Below are positions 25,561-34,804 of a stretch of 64,000 bases of DNA, one piece after another. Origin of the DNA: an uncultured Lachnospiraceae bacterium (lineage in GTDB: Bacteria; Bacillota; Clostridia; Lachnospirales; Lachnospiraceae); contig CAJUMV010000021.1 in the NCBI GenBank assembly GCA_910587715.1, forward strand, positions 1 to 64,000, read 5' to 3'. The translations under genes and the position numbers were made by a program. The first letter of the stretch is position 1; each line of letters opens with the position of its first letter. Below the pieces are notes generated by a model. It searched no databases, had not been told where the DNA came from, and saw nothing but the letters and a program-made list of their open reading frames with translations.

Positions 25561-28238
25561 TCCTTCCTCACAAACATCAGCCCGAACGTCCCCACGCCGC
25601 AGTTGCTTGACACGGTGGCGGATGCTTTCTGCAGAATCACTTGATCAAAGTGGATATATTTTTCCACTATCTCCACAATCTCGTCAATCTCCTTTACGCT
25701 GCAGCCCGCGTAAGTGACGAAAAGGATGCTGGTGTCGATCTGCCTGCTGTGCTGAAACAGCTTTCTAATATACTGCCTGACCACCCGGTGCATATTGCCG
25801 GATTCAATTCGCCACAGCTTTAAGCGGTTTCTGGACATGGACAGAACCGGGTGGAGGTTCAGCACGGTGCAAAGCCGGTGGACCGCGCCGCTTACCTTGC
25901 CGTTGCGGTAGAGGGTGGCGGTGCTTGGCACAAGGAAATTGGAGAAAACCCGTTCGCGGTATGCATCCAGCGCCTCGCAGATTTCGTCTACGTTTCGTCC
26001 TTCTTCGGCTAGTCTGGCGGCATAGAGCACCATGAGACCGTGACCGCTGCTGATATGGGCGGAGTCGATTACGGTGACATTATCGAAGGTTTTCGCCGCC
26101 TGGGTGGCGTTCGGATAAGCGCCGCTTAAGTCTGCCGTGGCGGTAATATGGATGACATGCTCCGCTTCGGCAAGCGTTTCCGCAAAGAAATATTCATACT
26201 CCGACGGCTCCGCCGTGGAGGAGTGGGAGTGGTTTCCCTCCTTTTGCAGATAGGCGAGCAGGCTGTCGGAGGAAATTTCAAAGAGGTCGCAGAAGCGTCC
26301 CTCATTCGTGTGCACATAGCAGTACATCAAGCGGATGTGGAACCGTTCGAGAAGGTCTTTGGGAAGGTCGCAGATACAGTCCGCCGTAAGCGCAATCTTT
26401 CGCTTGCGTGCGCTGCTTATCTGGTTTAAGCCTTCCATATCGTCTGTTTCGTTTTCGTCGTCCTGTGCCATATACTCAATCAGCGCGGGCGGCAGATATT
26501 TGAGCAGCCCCGCTTCTAAAAGCGGCGCGCTGATGGGCTTTGCCAGATAGCCGTCGAAGCCCATGTTCTGATAGACCTGTTCCGCGTCGGACATGACGTT
26601 AGCAGTCAGGGCAATCACGGGGGTTTTCTGGCAGAAGCCTTTTGTCTGGCTGCGGATGGCGCGCAGGGTGGCGGCGCCGTCCATATCCGGCATCATGTGG
26701 TCCATGAGAATGACATGGTATGTGCCCTCCGCCGTTTTCTTTAACGCTTCCCTGCCGCTTTCTGCCGTATCCACCTTTACCTTGGTATCGCGTAACAGTT
26801 TGACCGCCACCATCAGGTTCATGGAATTGTCGTCCACGACCAGAATGCGGGCGTCAGGAGCGATAAAGCTCTGTTTATAGCGGGAACGCTGGTTTAACTG
26901 CTTCTGGGCGGCAAAATTTATGACGCCGATGGGGCGCACATTGACGATGCGCTGCTGCAGTTCGACGGTAAAGACAGAGCCTTTGTGATAGACGCTGTCC
27001 ACGGTGATTTTTCCGCCCATCATTTCGATAAGCTGTTTGGAAATATTGAGTCCGAGACCCGTTCCTTCAATGTTGCGGTTATCTGTTTCATCCACCCGCT
27101 TGAAGGAGCTGAAAAGATCGTCCAGACTTTCTTTGCGGATGCCCATGCCGGTGTCCTGCACGGAGATGCGCAGGAGAATTTGGTCAGCGGCGACACGTTC
27201 CCCTTTTGCGGAAAGGGTGACTGATCCGGATGAGGTGTACTTGACCGCATTAGTCAACATGTTGGTGACCACCTGCTTGATCCGCACCTCGTCTCCGTAG
27301 AGCATGGAGGGGATTTCGGGGTCGATATCCACTTTAAATTCCAGATTTTTCTGGTGCGCGCGGATCCAGATCAGATTCACCAAATCGCTGAACATGGAGC
27401 TGATTGCATATTGTGTCGGCACGATATCCATTTTGCCGGATTCTAACTTCGAGAGGTCGAGAATGTCGTTTATCGTGGTGAGCAGCATTTTGCTGGCATT
27501 CTGGATGTTGATGGCATTTTCCGCAATCTCGTCGGAGATATCTTCCCGGAGAATCATTTCGTTTAAGCCGATGATCGTGTTGATGGGCGTGCGGATCTCG
27601 TGGCTCATATTGGCAAAAAAGGTGTCCTTGGAGCGTGCTATCTGCTCCACCTCCCGCTTTTGCGCTTCCGCAAGCTGCTTTTCCTGTTCGTAGGTTCTGC
27701 TCTGGAGTTTTAAAACAATGCCGATAAACAGGCTGACACATATAAGCGCGATAAAGGAGTCCGAAAAGCTGTAGAACCGTGTCGAATCGGGAACCAGCTC
27801 CGGACGGTAGTAAGCGAACAGGTAGGTTCCCAGAAAGGCGAGGAGGGAGAGGGTCATCGCTATCCAAAAGTCCCGCCCCTCAAACAAAAGGAAAATATAA
27901 ACAAGCCCCAGCACAAACCACACAGGCATACCGCTCTCGGTGCCGCCGCTGTTGATAAAGAGCGCGGGAAAGAAAATGACGTTGGTGCCGATGGCGAGAA
28001 GCCAGGAAGCTTTTTTGCTGTCGCCGTGCATCAGGGTCATGCGGATGGAAAGACCGGAGAGCACGCATATGGGCACCAGTGAGTATAAAACCCTGAGATC
28101 CGCGCCCGGAAGGACGAGGATGATGCCGATTACGGAGGAGGCGAACACCAAAAGCATTACCATCCGGTTGATTCTCTCCTTAAAAGCAAGCTGTCCGGGG
28201 AAAAAATTTTTGATAAAACGCTGTACTTTCTTTTTCAT
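25545..28238 (-). CDS. Hybrid histidine kinase-receiver-DegV fusion
   Basis: An 897-residue protein. Six or so N-terminal helices (about 20-180) form a membrane sensor. DHp has MSHEIRTPINTIIG (about 212), and the ATPase has the N box TNMLTNAVKYT and GTGLGLNISK. The receiver (about 464-590) has VVDDNSMN and acceptor Asp in LMDHMMPDMDG. From about 613 the protein is a DegV domain (TADCICDLPKDLL, HITATADLSGAYPNA, TVIDSAHISSGHG), a fold that binds fatty acids. DegV as the output of a kinase is unusual. It may couple phosphotransfer to lipid or acyl-phosphate sensing (inference). It follows the next kinase gene by 3 bases on the minus strand. Confidence 0.88.
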   Translation of the reverse strand: MKKKVQRFIKNFFPGQLAFKERINRMVMLLVFASSVIGIILVLPGADLRVLYSLVPICVLSGLSIRMTLMHGDSKKASWLLAIGTNVIFFPALFINSGGTESGMPVWFVLGLVYIFLLFEGRDFWIAMTLSLLAFLGTYLFAYYRPELVPDSTRFYSFSDSFIALICVSLFIGIVLKLQSRTYEQEKQLAEAQKREVEQIARSKDTFFANMSHEIRTPINTIIGLNEMILREDISDEIAENAINIQNASKMLLTTINDILDLSKLESGKMDIVPTQYAISSMFSDLVNLIWIRAHQKNLEFKVDIDPEIPSMLYGDEVRIKQVVTNMLTNAVKYTSSGSVTLSAKGERVAADQILLRISVQDTGMGIRKESLDDLFSSFKRVDETDNRNIEGTGLGLNISKQLIEMMGGKITVDSVYHKGSVFTVELQQRIVNVRPIGVINFAAQKQLNQRSRYKQSFIAPDARILVVDDNSMNLMVAVKLLRDTKVKVDTAESGREALKKTAEGTYHVILMDHMMPDMDGAATLRAIRSQTKGFCQKTPVIALTANVMSDAEQVYQNMGFDGYLAKPISAPLLEAGLLKYLPPALIEYMAQDDENETDDMEGLNQISSARKRKIALTADCICDLPKDLLERFHIRLMYCYVHTNEGRFCDLFEISSDSLLAYLQKEGNHSHSSTAEPSEYEYFFAETLAEAEHVIHITATADLSGAYPNATQAAKTFDNVTVIDSAHISSGHGLMVLYAARLAEEGRNVDEICEALDAYRERVFSNFLVPSTATLYRNGKVSGAVHRLCTVLNLHPVLSMSRNRLKLWRIESGNMHRVVRQYIRKLFQHSRQIDTSILFVTYAGCSVKEIDEIVEIVEKYIHFDQVILQKASATVSSNCGVGTFGLMFVRKEKQGA

Positions 28239-28241
28239 ACG

Positions 28242-31193
28242 CTATTTTCCCATCCTTTCCAGAACCTCGGATGCGCCGAGAAAATCAAAATCCTGTGTCA
28301 GCTTTCGCAATTCGTCGGCAAGTCCGGCTAAGGAGGTGCCTTCATGACTGTAACCTGCAAGCTGTGTAAGAAGCGCCGGAAGCCCTTCGTTCTCAAAGGC
28401 TGACAGCTTTTCTTCGATCTGCGCAAGCAGGGCGGACAGGGCATCTTCGTCCACGGTACCGCCGGGGACATCCGTCGCCGGTTCGTCCGCAGCGGGTGCA
28501 GACGGCGACGCATTTTCCTGCGCCGCAGGGGACGACCCGGGTATCTTTGCATCTGTTTTTTTCGCATCCGGATAGACAAACACATTTCCGTTAAGCGCTT
28601 CTAACAGGCGCTCATGGTTTGCCATCATTGTCTCATGATGTTCCAGAATATAGTCAATCCGGTTTTCCTTGCCTGCCATTTCCAGCGCCTTTGCCATTTC
28701 CGACAATTCGCCCGCGCCGATGCCTTTGGCGTTGCCTTTCAGGGCATGGACGCAGATGACATAGTTTTTCCAGTCCTGCTCCTTAAAATAGCGCGCCAGA
28801 TGCTCCCGGCGTTTTTCGCCCTCCGCATGGAAGATGGCAATGATTTCCCGGAAACCGTCCTCGTCCCCGCAGTAGGCGAGCGCCTGTTCCACATCCACGC
28901 CCGCTCTGGTCAGGAGAAGCTTTCCTCTGGCAGTGTCCGGCTCCTGTGTAACGGCGTAGCCGGGTGACGTGGCGGAAAGTTTTGGCTGCGAGGTGTTGAC
29001 TAATTCGGTTCTCTGGACATCCGGATTATCTGCCGTCGTTCTTTGACCATTCAAATTTGCTGTTGCCGACGCGGTTTCCGCTGCCGACGTTTCACTGATG
29101 GTTTTCCCTTCCTCAACGGGAACCTGCATCTGGGAAGGGATATAGCGGCGCAGGATACGCTCCAGCACGCTCAGCTCGATGGGCTTGGCGATAAAGTCGT
29201 TGAAACCCTCCGAGATAAACATTTCCCGCGCGCCGCCGATGGCATTGGCGGTAAAGGCGATGACGGGAAGAGATTGGTAGTACGCGCCCGGTTTCTGGCG
29301 GATTTTATGCAGCGTTTCCACACCGTCCATCTCCGGCATCATGTGATCCAGAAAAACGCAGTCGAAATTCGGTGTATTCAGTTTTTCCAAAGCCTCCTGC
29401 CCGCTGCCGGCAAGGGTGACTTTAAGACGGTAGGGAAGCAGGAGTCTTGCCATAACCTTCAGGTTCATGGCGTTATCATCTACAATAAGCACATGTGCCT
29501 GCGGTGCAATGAATTTGTTATGTAAACTAGAATGCTGGTCTTCACCGTAGAGCACCTTCTGCCCGTTAAAGACTGCGGCGATGGACAGCACCGTAAAGGG
29601 TTTGTAAATGCGCAGCATATTTCCCTGTACGAGCAGATCCTGGTCGTAGTCTAAAAGAAGCACCACGTTCCTTTCCGTACAGAGATTATCAAAGAAAGTG
29701 CGGTCCTCGTCATATTCTTCCCAGCCGATAAAGATGTGGGTGTAAGCCTCGCGCTCCATCCGGCGTTTCAGCTCGGGGAGATTCCTGCAGACGCGGAACG
29801 GAAAACCGAACTGCCCGGCAATGTGCTGGATGCAGCTTTCATAGCCTTCACGCACCACAGTGTAATCATATTTGTCCAGATTGATATAACAAGCCGCGAA
29901 GAGATTGCTCTTATCCTTGATGGAAACAATGGGCGTCTCATCCAGAACCTTCTGGGGGATCGTAAACTGAAACTCGCTGCCGGTGCCAGGTTCGCTTTCC
30001 ACCGTCAGAAAGCCGCCCATACTGCGGATCAGAGCCTGCGTGATGGCAAGTCCCAGCCCTACACCGCCCGCTTCCCGGTTTCTCTTGGAATTGACCTGGC
30101 TGAAGCTTACGAAAATCTTTTCCATATCGGCGCGCTCGATACCGATGCCGGAATCCCGGACACTGACCTGCAGGTTGATGCCGTATTCCTCTTTGCGCCC
30201 CTTGATGCGCAGAATCACGCCGCCTTCTTTCGTAAATTTGATGGCGTTGCCGAGCAGGTTCATAACAATGCGCCGGAATTTCTGCTCGTCGCCCAAAAGA
30301 TTGCTTGGCAGGTCGGCGTCGCAGTCCACGATCAGCTCCAGATGCCTGCCGTTATCCATGGTCATCGCCATATTGATGATATCGGTGATGGTGGAAGTGA
30401 TATTATAGCTTTCCTCCGCCAGCGTAAGTTTCCCCGTCTCCAGCTCCGAAAAGTCTAAAATATTGCTGACTGTGGAGAGCAGATTTCTTCCGGCGGTCTG
30501 GATATCCACCACGTCCCGCCGCACGTTAAGCGGCAGGTATTCCTGTAAAATAGCTTCGCTCATACCGCATACCGCATTGATGGGCGTGCGGATTTCGTGG
30601 GAGACATTCACGAGAAAATCGTCTTTGCTGCGCTCCGCGACTTCCAGTTCCCGAATATTTTCAATCAAAAGCTCGTTTGCCGCCTGCCTGTTTTTCTGGA
30701 TAATCCAGATGACGGCGGAAACCATATAGACGGAGAGGAATTGAACAGACAGCCGGAGAATTTCCTGAACGGAGTCCGCGGTGATGGTTCTGGCGATAAA
30801 ACCATGATACAAAAAAAGAAAAAAGGGGATGACGAGCCCGGGATAGAGAATCTGCTGGATATTGAAAATGCTTAACAGGACGATAACGCCCGTCATGGTG
30901 ACAAGCATGGCGGAGAAGCTGTCCGTAAACAGGGCAAAGAGAATAAACTCAGCCCAGCATGAGACGCAGATAAAATTTGCCCGGCGGGGGTGATCCCAAT
31001 ATTCCCGGAAATAGATAAACCAGCCGGAGATTGTCGGGAGAAAAAGAAGCTCCCTGATATAGATGCTCCAGCCGGAGAGCAGCCCGGTGGCAAAGGAAGC
31101 CACCGTGTAAATACTTAAAACAAAGAGCACGATGCGCTCCAGCCTTCTTTCGGTTCGTTCGGTCTTTAACTGTGAATTGTCCAAGGTAGTCAA
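28242..31193 (-). CDS. Hybrid histidine kinase with two receivers and HPt
   Basis: About 983 residues. A membrane domain of roughly six helices (about 20-165), DHp with VSHEIRTPINAVCG (about 198), and ATPase with N box MNLLGNAIKFT and G box GVGLGLAITQ. A degenerate first receiver (about 430-550) lacks a clear Asp pocket. The second receiver (about 564-680) has VDDNAMN and LDHMMPEMDG. The C-terminal HPt phospho-His lies in VHALKGNAKGIG (about 816). The chosen start is TTG at 31193, seven bases after GGGGAG. The longer open frame to 31298 runs into the MITE-like element and is not coding. It likely starts a phosphorelay shared with the DegV kinase. Confidence 0.88.
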   Translation of the reverse strand: MTTLDNSQLKTERTERRLERIVLFVLSIYTVASFATGLLSGWSIYIRELLFLPTISGWFIYFREYWDHPRRANFICVSCWAEFILFALFTDSFSAMLVTMTGVIVLLSIFNIQQILYPGLVIPFFLFLYHGFIARTITADSVQEILRLSVQFLSVYMVSAVIWIIQKNRQAANELLIENIRELEVAERSKDDFLVNVSHEIRTPINAVCGMSEAILQEYLPLNVRRDVVDIQTAGRNLLSTVSNILDFSELETGKLTLAEESYNITSTITDIINMAMTMDNGRHLELIVDCDADLPSNLLGDEQKFRRIVMNLLGNAIKFTKEGGVILRIKGRKEEYGINLQVSVRDSGIGIERADMEKIFVSFSQVNSKRNREAGGVGLGLAITQALIRSMGGFLTVESEPGTGSEFQFTIPQKVLDETPIVSIKDKSNLFAACYINLDKYDYTVVREGYESCIQHIAGQFGFPFRVCRNLPELKRRMEREAYTHIFIGWEEYDEDRTFFDNLCTERNVVLLLDYDQDLLVQGNMLRIYKPFTVLSIAAVFNGQKVLYGEDQHSSLHNKFIAPQAHVLIVDDNAMNLKVMARLLLPYRLKVTLAGSGQEALEKLNTPNFDCVFLDHMMPEMDGVETLHKIRQKPGAYYQSLPVIAFTANAIGGAREMFISEGFNDFIAKPIELSVLERILRRYIPSQMQVPVEEGKTISETSAAETASATANLNGQRTTADNPDVQRTELVNTSQPKLSATSPGYAVTQEPDTARGKLLLTRAGVDVEQALAYCGDEDGFREIIAIFHAEGEKRREHLARYFKEQDWKNYVICVHALKGNAKGIGAGELSEMAKALEMAGKENRIDYILEHHETMMANHERLLEALNGNVFVYPDAKKTDAKIPGSSPAAQENASPSAPAADEPATDVPGGTVDEDALSALLAQIEEKLSAFENEGLPALLTQLAGYSHEGTSLAGLADELRKLTQDFDFLGASEVLERMGK
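29517..29528 (+). repeat. Dispersed 12-mer GTTATGTAAACT (in CDS)
   Basis: Exact plus-strand copy lying within the minus-strand hybrid kinase gene, in the linker just before the second receiver (encoding Ser-Leu-His-Asn). Confidence 0.6.
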
Positions 31194-31217
31194 CGCTCCT
31201 CTCCCCACATGATGTAT

Positions 31218-31423
31218 TAGGTAATTGCGAAACGCTGCACGGATTCTGTGGACGTTGTGCACATTGTATATTCCAACGCAGACCCGCTTCCGCTTCACAA
31301 AAAACGCAGCAGTACTAGACTCGAAAAAACCTCGTCAAGTGCTGGCGTCTTTTGAGAGTCCGCTTATGGATTATACAATATGTACAACGTATCAGGAACA
31401 AAGAAGCGTTTCGCAATTACCTA
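31218..31423. repeat. MITE-like inverted-repeat element, copy 2
   Basis: Perfect 19-base inverted termini (TAGGTAATTGCGAAACGCT and complement). The inner blocks GTTGTGCACATTGTATATTCC and GGATTATACAATATGTACAAC pair imperfectly. Its left inner sequence CCAACGCAGACCCGCTT matches the right inner block of the 9660 element read on the other strand, so the two are one family in opposite orientation. It sits 2 bases from the stop of the HD-GYP gene and just upstream of the hybrid kinase. It has no ORF. Confidence 0.72.
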
Positions 31424-31425
31424 CA

Positions 31426-32499
31426 TTATGTATCCGTAATATGAAGCATCTCTTTTAACTGCGGCAGCATATCGATAAACACATCCAGAATCACCGGGTC
31501 GAACTGGGTGCCCCGACCCTCCGACATGATCTGTATGATCCGCTCGATGGGGCGGACGGGCGGTTTGTAGCACCGCTCTTCATAAAGCGCGTCAAATACG
31601 TCCGCAACCGCCATAATCCGCGCCGAGAGCGGGATGTTCACTTCGGTAAGTCCTGTCGGATACCCCGTGCCGTCCCAGCGTTCATGGTGGTAGAGGGCGA
31701 TATCCTCGACCAGCCGCACATAATGCTCGTCCTCGATATCGCCGATGATGGTCTGGATGATTTTGCGGCTGTGGGTGGTGTGCAGCTTCATGGTCTCAAA
31801 TTCTTCCGCGGTCAGCTTGCCGGGCTTTTGTAAAATGGCGTCAGGTATTTTGATTTTTCCCACATCATGCAGAGGCGCCGCCTTGCAGAGGTCTTCGATA
31901 TAAGCGGGAGTGAGTTCTTCCGTGAAAAGCCCTCTCGAGAGCAGTTCGGTAGCTATCATTCTCACATAGGTCTGCGTGTTTTTTACATGCTTTCCGGTGC
32001 TGCCGTCACGGCTTTCAATCAGGTTCGCCATACCGATAATGACGGAATCCTGAATCCGTCCGAGCCGCTGGGCGCTTTCCGTGATTTTTTGCGCCTGAAT
32101 GTTCACCATGGTCTCCAGCTTGTGACGGTACTGGTCAAGCTCGATCGTCTTGCTGACACGGCTTAACAGAATGTCCGGCACAAAGGGCTTCGTCACAAAG
32201 TCCATGGCGCCCATCTGAAAGCACTTGATTTCTGTTTCCGCCAGAGAATCCGCCGTCAGGAAAATCACGGGAATGGATTCGGTCTGTATGTCAGAGCGAA
32301 GCTTTTCCATTACCTCGAAACCGTCCATTTCCGGCATGTTGATATCTAAAAGAATCAGGTCGGGACGGTGGTTTTCCAGATATTTGAGAGCCGCTTCTCC
32401 GGAATTTGACGCGGCAATACGGTACTGCGGACCGAGAATCCGCTGGGCAAGCGACAGGTTGGTTTTGTCATCGTCCACCACGAGAATCACATTTTTCAT
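31426..32499 (-). CDS. Response regulator with HD-GYP c-di-GMP phosphodiesterase
   Basis: A 357-residue regulator. The receiver (1-120) has VVDDDKTN and the acceptor Asp in LILLDINMPEMDG (about 54). The HD-GYP domain (about 150-345) has LHDVGKIKIPD (about 207), the metal ligands in HHERWDGTGYPTGL and the DVFDAL block, all intact, so it should hydrolyse c-di-GMP. TACAAT/TTGATT promoter elements lie upstream. It is the first gene of the minus-strand cluster whose next members are two hybrid kinases, after the 206-base repeat element, and it is a natural output of their phosphorelay. Confidence 0.92.
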   Translation of the reverse strand: MKNVILVVDDDKTNLSLAQRILGPQYRIAASNSGEAALKYLENHRPDLILLDINMPEMDGFEVMEKLRSDIQTESIPVIFLTADSLAETEIKCFQMGAMDFVTKPFVPDILLSRVSKTIELDQYRHKLETMVNIQAQKITESAQRLGRIQDSVIIGMANLIESRDGSTGKHVKNTQTYVRMIATELLSRGLFTEELTPAYIEDLCKAAPLHDVGKIKIPDAILQKPGKLTAEEFETMKLHTTHSRKIIQTIIGDIEDEHYVRLVEDIALYHHERWDGTGYPTGLTEVNIPLSARIMAVADVFDALYEERCYKPPVRPIERIIQIMSEGRGTQFDPVILDVFIDMLPQLKEMLHITDT

Positions 32500-32531
32500 A
32501 CGGAATACTCCCTTTACAAATTTCTTCTTTT

Positions 32532-32560
32532 ATTGTAAAACAATCCCGGTATAAAATCAA
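32532..32560 (-). promoter_or_regulatory. Promoter of HD-GYP regulator cluster
   Basis: On the minus strand TTGATT (32555-32560), a 17-base spacer and TACAAT (32532-32537) lie about 35 bases before the regulator start codon. GGGAG then precedes the ATG. Confidence 0.55.
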
Positions 32561-32698
32561 GAAACCGAAAATGCGAAAAACGCGAAAAAGAGGGAAGATA
32601 TTAACAGGGGGAAGGGTTTGCTTAATGGAAGGAGTTTGTGGTATTATAAATAGTAAGATGCGGTGTAGCATTCTCCGCATGAATTTGCTCAATAAAGT

Positions 32699-32715
32699 GT
32701 TATGTAAACTATAAT
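32699..32715 (+). promoter_or_regulatory. 12-mer GTTATGTAAACT overlapping a -10 box
   Basis: The exact repeat copy at 32699-32710 shares its last T with TATAAT (32710-32715). TTGCTC lies 19 bases upstream. This is the probable promoter of the helicase gene, so a protein bound to the motif would block or modulate it. The 244-base gap also holds a weak hairpin (GATGCGG ... CCGCAT at about 32658-32680). Confidence 0.4.
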
Positions 32716-32743
32716 ATACAAACAATTTACAGACAGAGGAACT

Positions 32744-34741
32744 ATGGAAACAGGTAGCAAGAGTAAGATGCAGGACGAGAAAACAGCGGAAAAGAGGGCG
32801 CAGCAGACTCAGGAGCCGGACGGGATTCCAAAGAAGCTCTGGGTAGTCTATGAAAAGGCTTTTTTTTCGTTTGCGCCGGAGGAAAACCGCAGATTTACCA
32901 GAAGCACGGAGAAGCAGTTAGGGCAGTTAGAGCGGCGCATTCTCCGCAAGAGAAAGCAGGAAAACCATCAGGTGCTGGCGGATATGAAGGACCTGCACAA
33001 GAAGGTGGCGCAGGTCGGTTACACGGTCGTGCTTCGGGATACGAAATGGATGAAGAAATACCGCCGGATGGTGCGGCTTCTTGCCAGACTGGACATCACT
33101 TTCTTAAAGAGGATGGCTGCAGGGGCAGTTCCCGAGGATATCGCCGGGATGGAGAAGACGGCGGTGCTTCTTCGCGCGAAGTCCCTCTATGAAATTTACA
33201 AAAACGAGTACATGCAGTATCTGGTGGGACAACGGATTGAGGAGCTGATGGAAGCGGAGCCGGAAAAACAGTATCCGGAAGCGCGCGCCATGAAGCGGCG
33301 CTTTATCCTGCACATCGGTCCTACCAACAGCGGCAAGACTTACGAGGCATTACAGCGTCTCAAGCAGGCTTACCACGGCATCTATCTGGGACCGCTTCGT
33401 CTGCTGGCGTTAGAAGTTTACGACCGCATGATGACGGACGGCATTCCCTGCAATATGATTACCGGGGAAGAGACGATACGCACGCCCGGCAGTTTCGTGC
33501 AGGCTTCCACGGTGGAGATTCTGGACATCCGGGAGACATATGACATTGCCGTCATAGACGAGGCGCAGATGATGGCGGATGAAAACAGAGGCAGCTATTG
33601 GACGAGGGCAATTCTCGGCATCCGCGCGGAGGAAGTGCATGTGTGCTGCTCCGGCACGGCGGAGAAGCTGCTGACAGGAATGCTTAGGCGCTGCGGTGAC
33701 GAATTTGAGATTGTACGCCACGAGCGGAACACGAAGCTTACGTTTATTCCCGAGCGTTTTGACATGTCGAAGGATGTGGAGCCGGGCGATGCGCTGATTG
33801 CTTTTTCCAAGAAAAATGTGCTGGCGATCGCGGCTTCTCTGGAGGGCAGAGGCATTCGTGCCAGCGTGATTTACGGAAACCTTCCGCCCCAGACGAGACA
33901 GGAGCAGGTACGCCTGTTTACCGAAGGAGTCAATCAGGTGGTGGTGGCGACGGACGCCATCGGCATGGGCATCAATCTGCCGATACGCCGGGTAGTTTTT
34001 ATGAATACGACCAAGTTTGACGGCGTCGGAAAAAGACGGCTTCTGGCGGAGGAAATCCGGCAGATTGCGGGCAGGGCGGGGCGCTATGGCTTTTATGACA
34101 CCGGCTATGTACAGTCCGCGATGGAGCCGGATTACGTGGGGAAAAAGCTCTCGGAGCCGCTTTATCCGCTGCGGCGTGCCAGAGTCGGCTTCCCGGAGAT
34201 TCTTCTCGATATTGATATCGAGCTGGATGAAATCATAGAAGCGTGGGAAAAGACGGGCAATCCGCCCATGTACGATAAAATCTCCATGAAGGAGAGCGTG
34301 GATAAATACCGATATCTGCGGGATTACCGGAAGAAGATTACTTACATGGACGACAGGAAGCTGGTGCTTTCGCTGATTACCTGCCCTTTTGACGTAAAGG
34401 ACAGGGAGGTGTTAAGGCTCTGGCTGCGTTACTGCGAAAATCCGGAAAAGCAGCAGAACTGTCCGATGCTGCCGAAAGATTTTTCGCTGGAAGGGCTGGA
34501 GTCCTATTATAAACAGCTTGACCTCTATACTCAGTTTGCCGCCAGAATGGACTGGGTGGTGGACAAGGAGGAGGTGGCGGCGAACAGGGAGTGGGCGCAG
34601 CATGAGATCGGAGAGCTCTTAAAGGATGACAAGGGGCAGTTTGAAAGAAAATGCCGTATCTGTGGCAGACCCCTTGCATGGAATGCCACATATCCGGTCT
34701 GCGACCGCTGTTACAGAAGAATAGAGAGAGAAAATGGTTAA
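32744..34741 (+). CDS. Suv3-like DEAD/DEAH-box RNA helicase
   Basis: A 665-residue superfamily 2 helicase. Motif I GPTNSGKTYEAL (about 190), Ia LGPLRLLALEVYDR, II VIDEAQMM (about 270), III CCSGTAEKL, IV/V VVATDAIGMGINLPI, VI QIAGRAGRYGF (about 440). This order and spacing match Suv3, the mitochondrial degradosome helicase, rather than RecQ or CshA. The N-terminal 170 residues are a charged helical region. A C-terminal four-Cys zinc ribbon (CRICGRP ... CDRCYRR) is added. ATG follows GACAGAGGAAC. It likely unwinds RNA in mRNA decay. The partner nuclease is not in the window. Confidence 0.85.
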   Translation: METGSKSKMQDEKTAEKRAQQTQEPDGIPKKLWVVYEKAFFSFAPEENRRFTRSTEKQLGQLERRILRKRKQENHQVLADMKDLHKKVAQVGYTVVLRDTKWMKKYRRMVRLLARLDITFLKRMAAGAVPEDIAGMEKTAVLLRAKSLYEIYKNEYMQYLVGQRIEELMEAEPEKQYPEARAMKRRFILHIGPTNSGKTYEALQRLKQAYHGIYLGPLRLLALEVYDRMMTDGIPCNMITGEETIRTPGSFVQASTVEILDIRETYDIAVIDEAQMMADENRGSYWTRAILGIRAEEVHVCCSGTAEKLLTGMLRRCGDEFEIVRHERNTKLTFIPERFDMSKDVEPGDALIAFSKKNVLAIAASLEGRGIRASVIYGNLPPQTRQEQVRLFTEGVNQVVVATDAIGMGINLPIRRVVFMNTTKFDGVGKRRLLAEEIRQIAGRAGRYGFYDTGYVQSAMEPDYVGKKLSEPLYPLRRARVGFPEILLDIDIELDEIIEAWEKTGNPPMYDKISMKESVDKYRYLRDYRKKITYMDDRKLVLSLITCPFDVKDREVLRLWLRYCENPEKQQNCPMLPKDFSLEGLESYYKQLDLYTQFAARMDWVVDKEEVAANREWAQHEIGELLKDDKGQFERKCRICGRPLAWNATYPVCDRCYRRIERENG

Positions 34742-34746
34742 GCTCA

Positions 34747-34771
34747 GGACTTTGCACTCGCTGCAAAGTCC
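34747..34771 (+). promoter_or_regulatory. Perfect hairpin between helicase and PPTase genes
   Basis: GGACTTTGCA, loop CTCGC, TGCAAAGTCC: a perfect 10-bp stem 34 bases before the next start codon. No T-run follows. A hairpin of the same shape (TGCA-N5-TGCA core) occurs at 45638-45662, so it may be an mRNA processing or stability signal. Confidence 0.45.
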
Positions 34772-34804
34772 GTGAGGACACGTGGATTGAGAGATGGAGC
34801 AGCT

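Noticed and set aside
31194..31298. 35-codon N-terminal extension of the hybrid kinase
   Set aside because: It is encoded by the MITE-like element. The TTG at 31193 has a better binding site.
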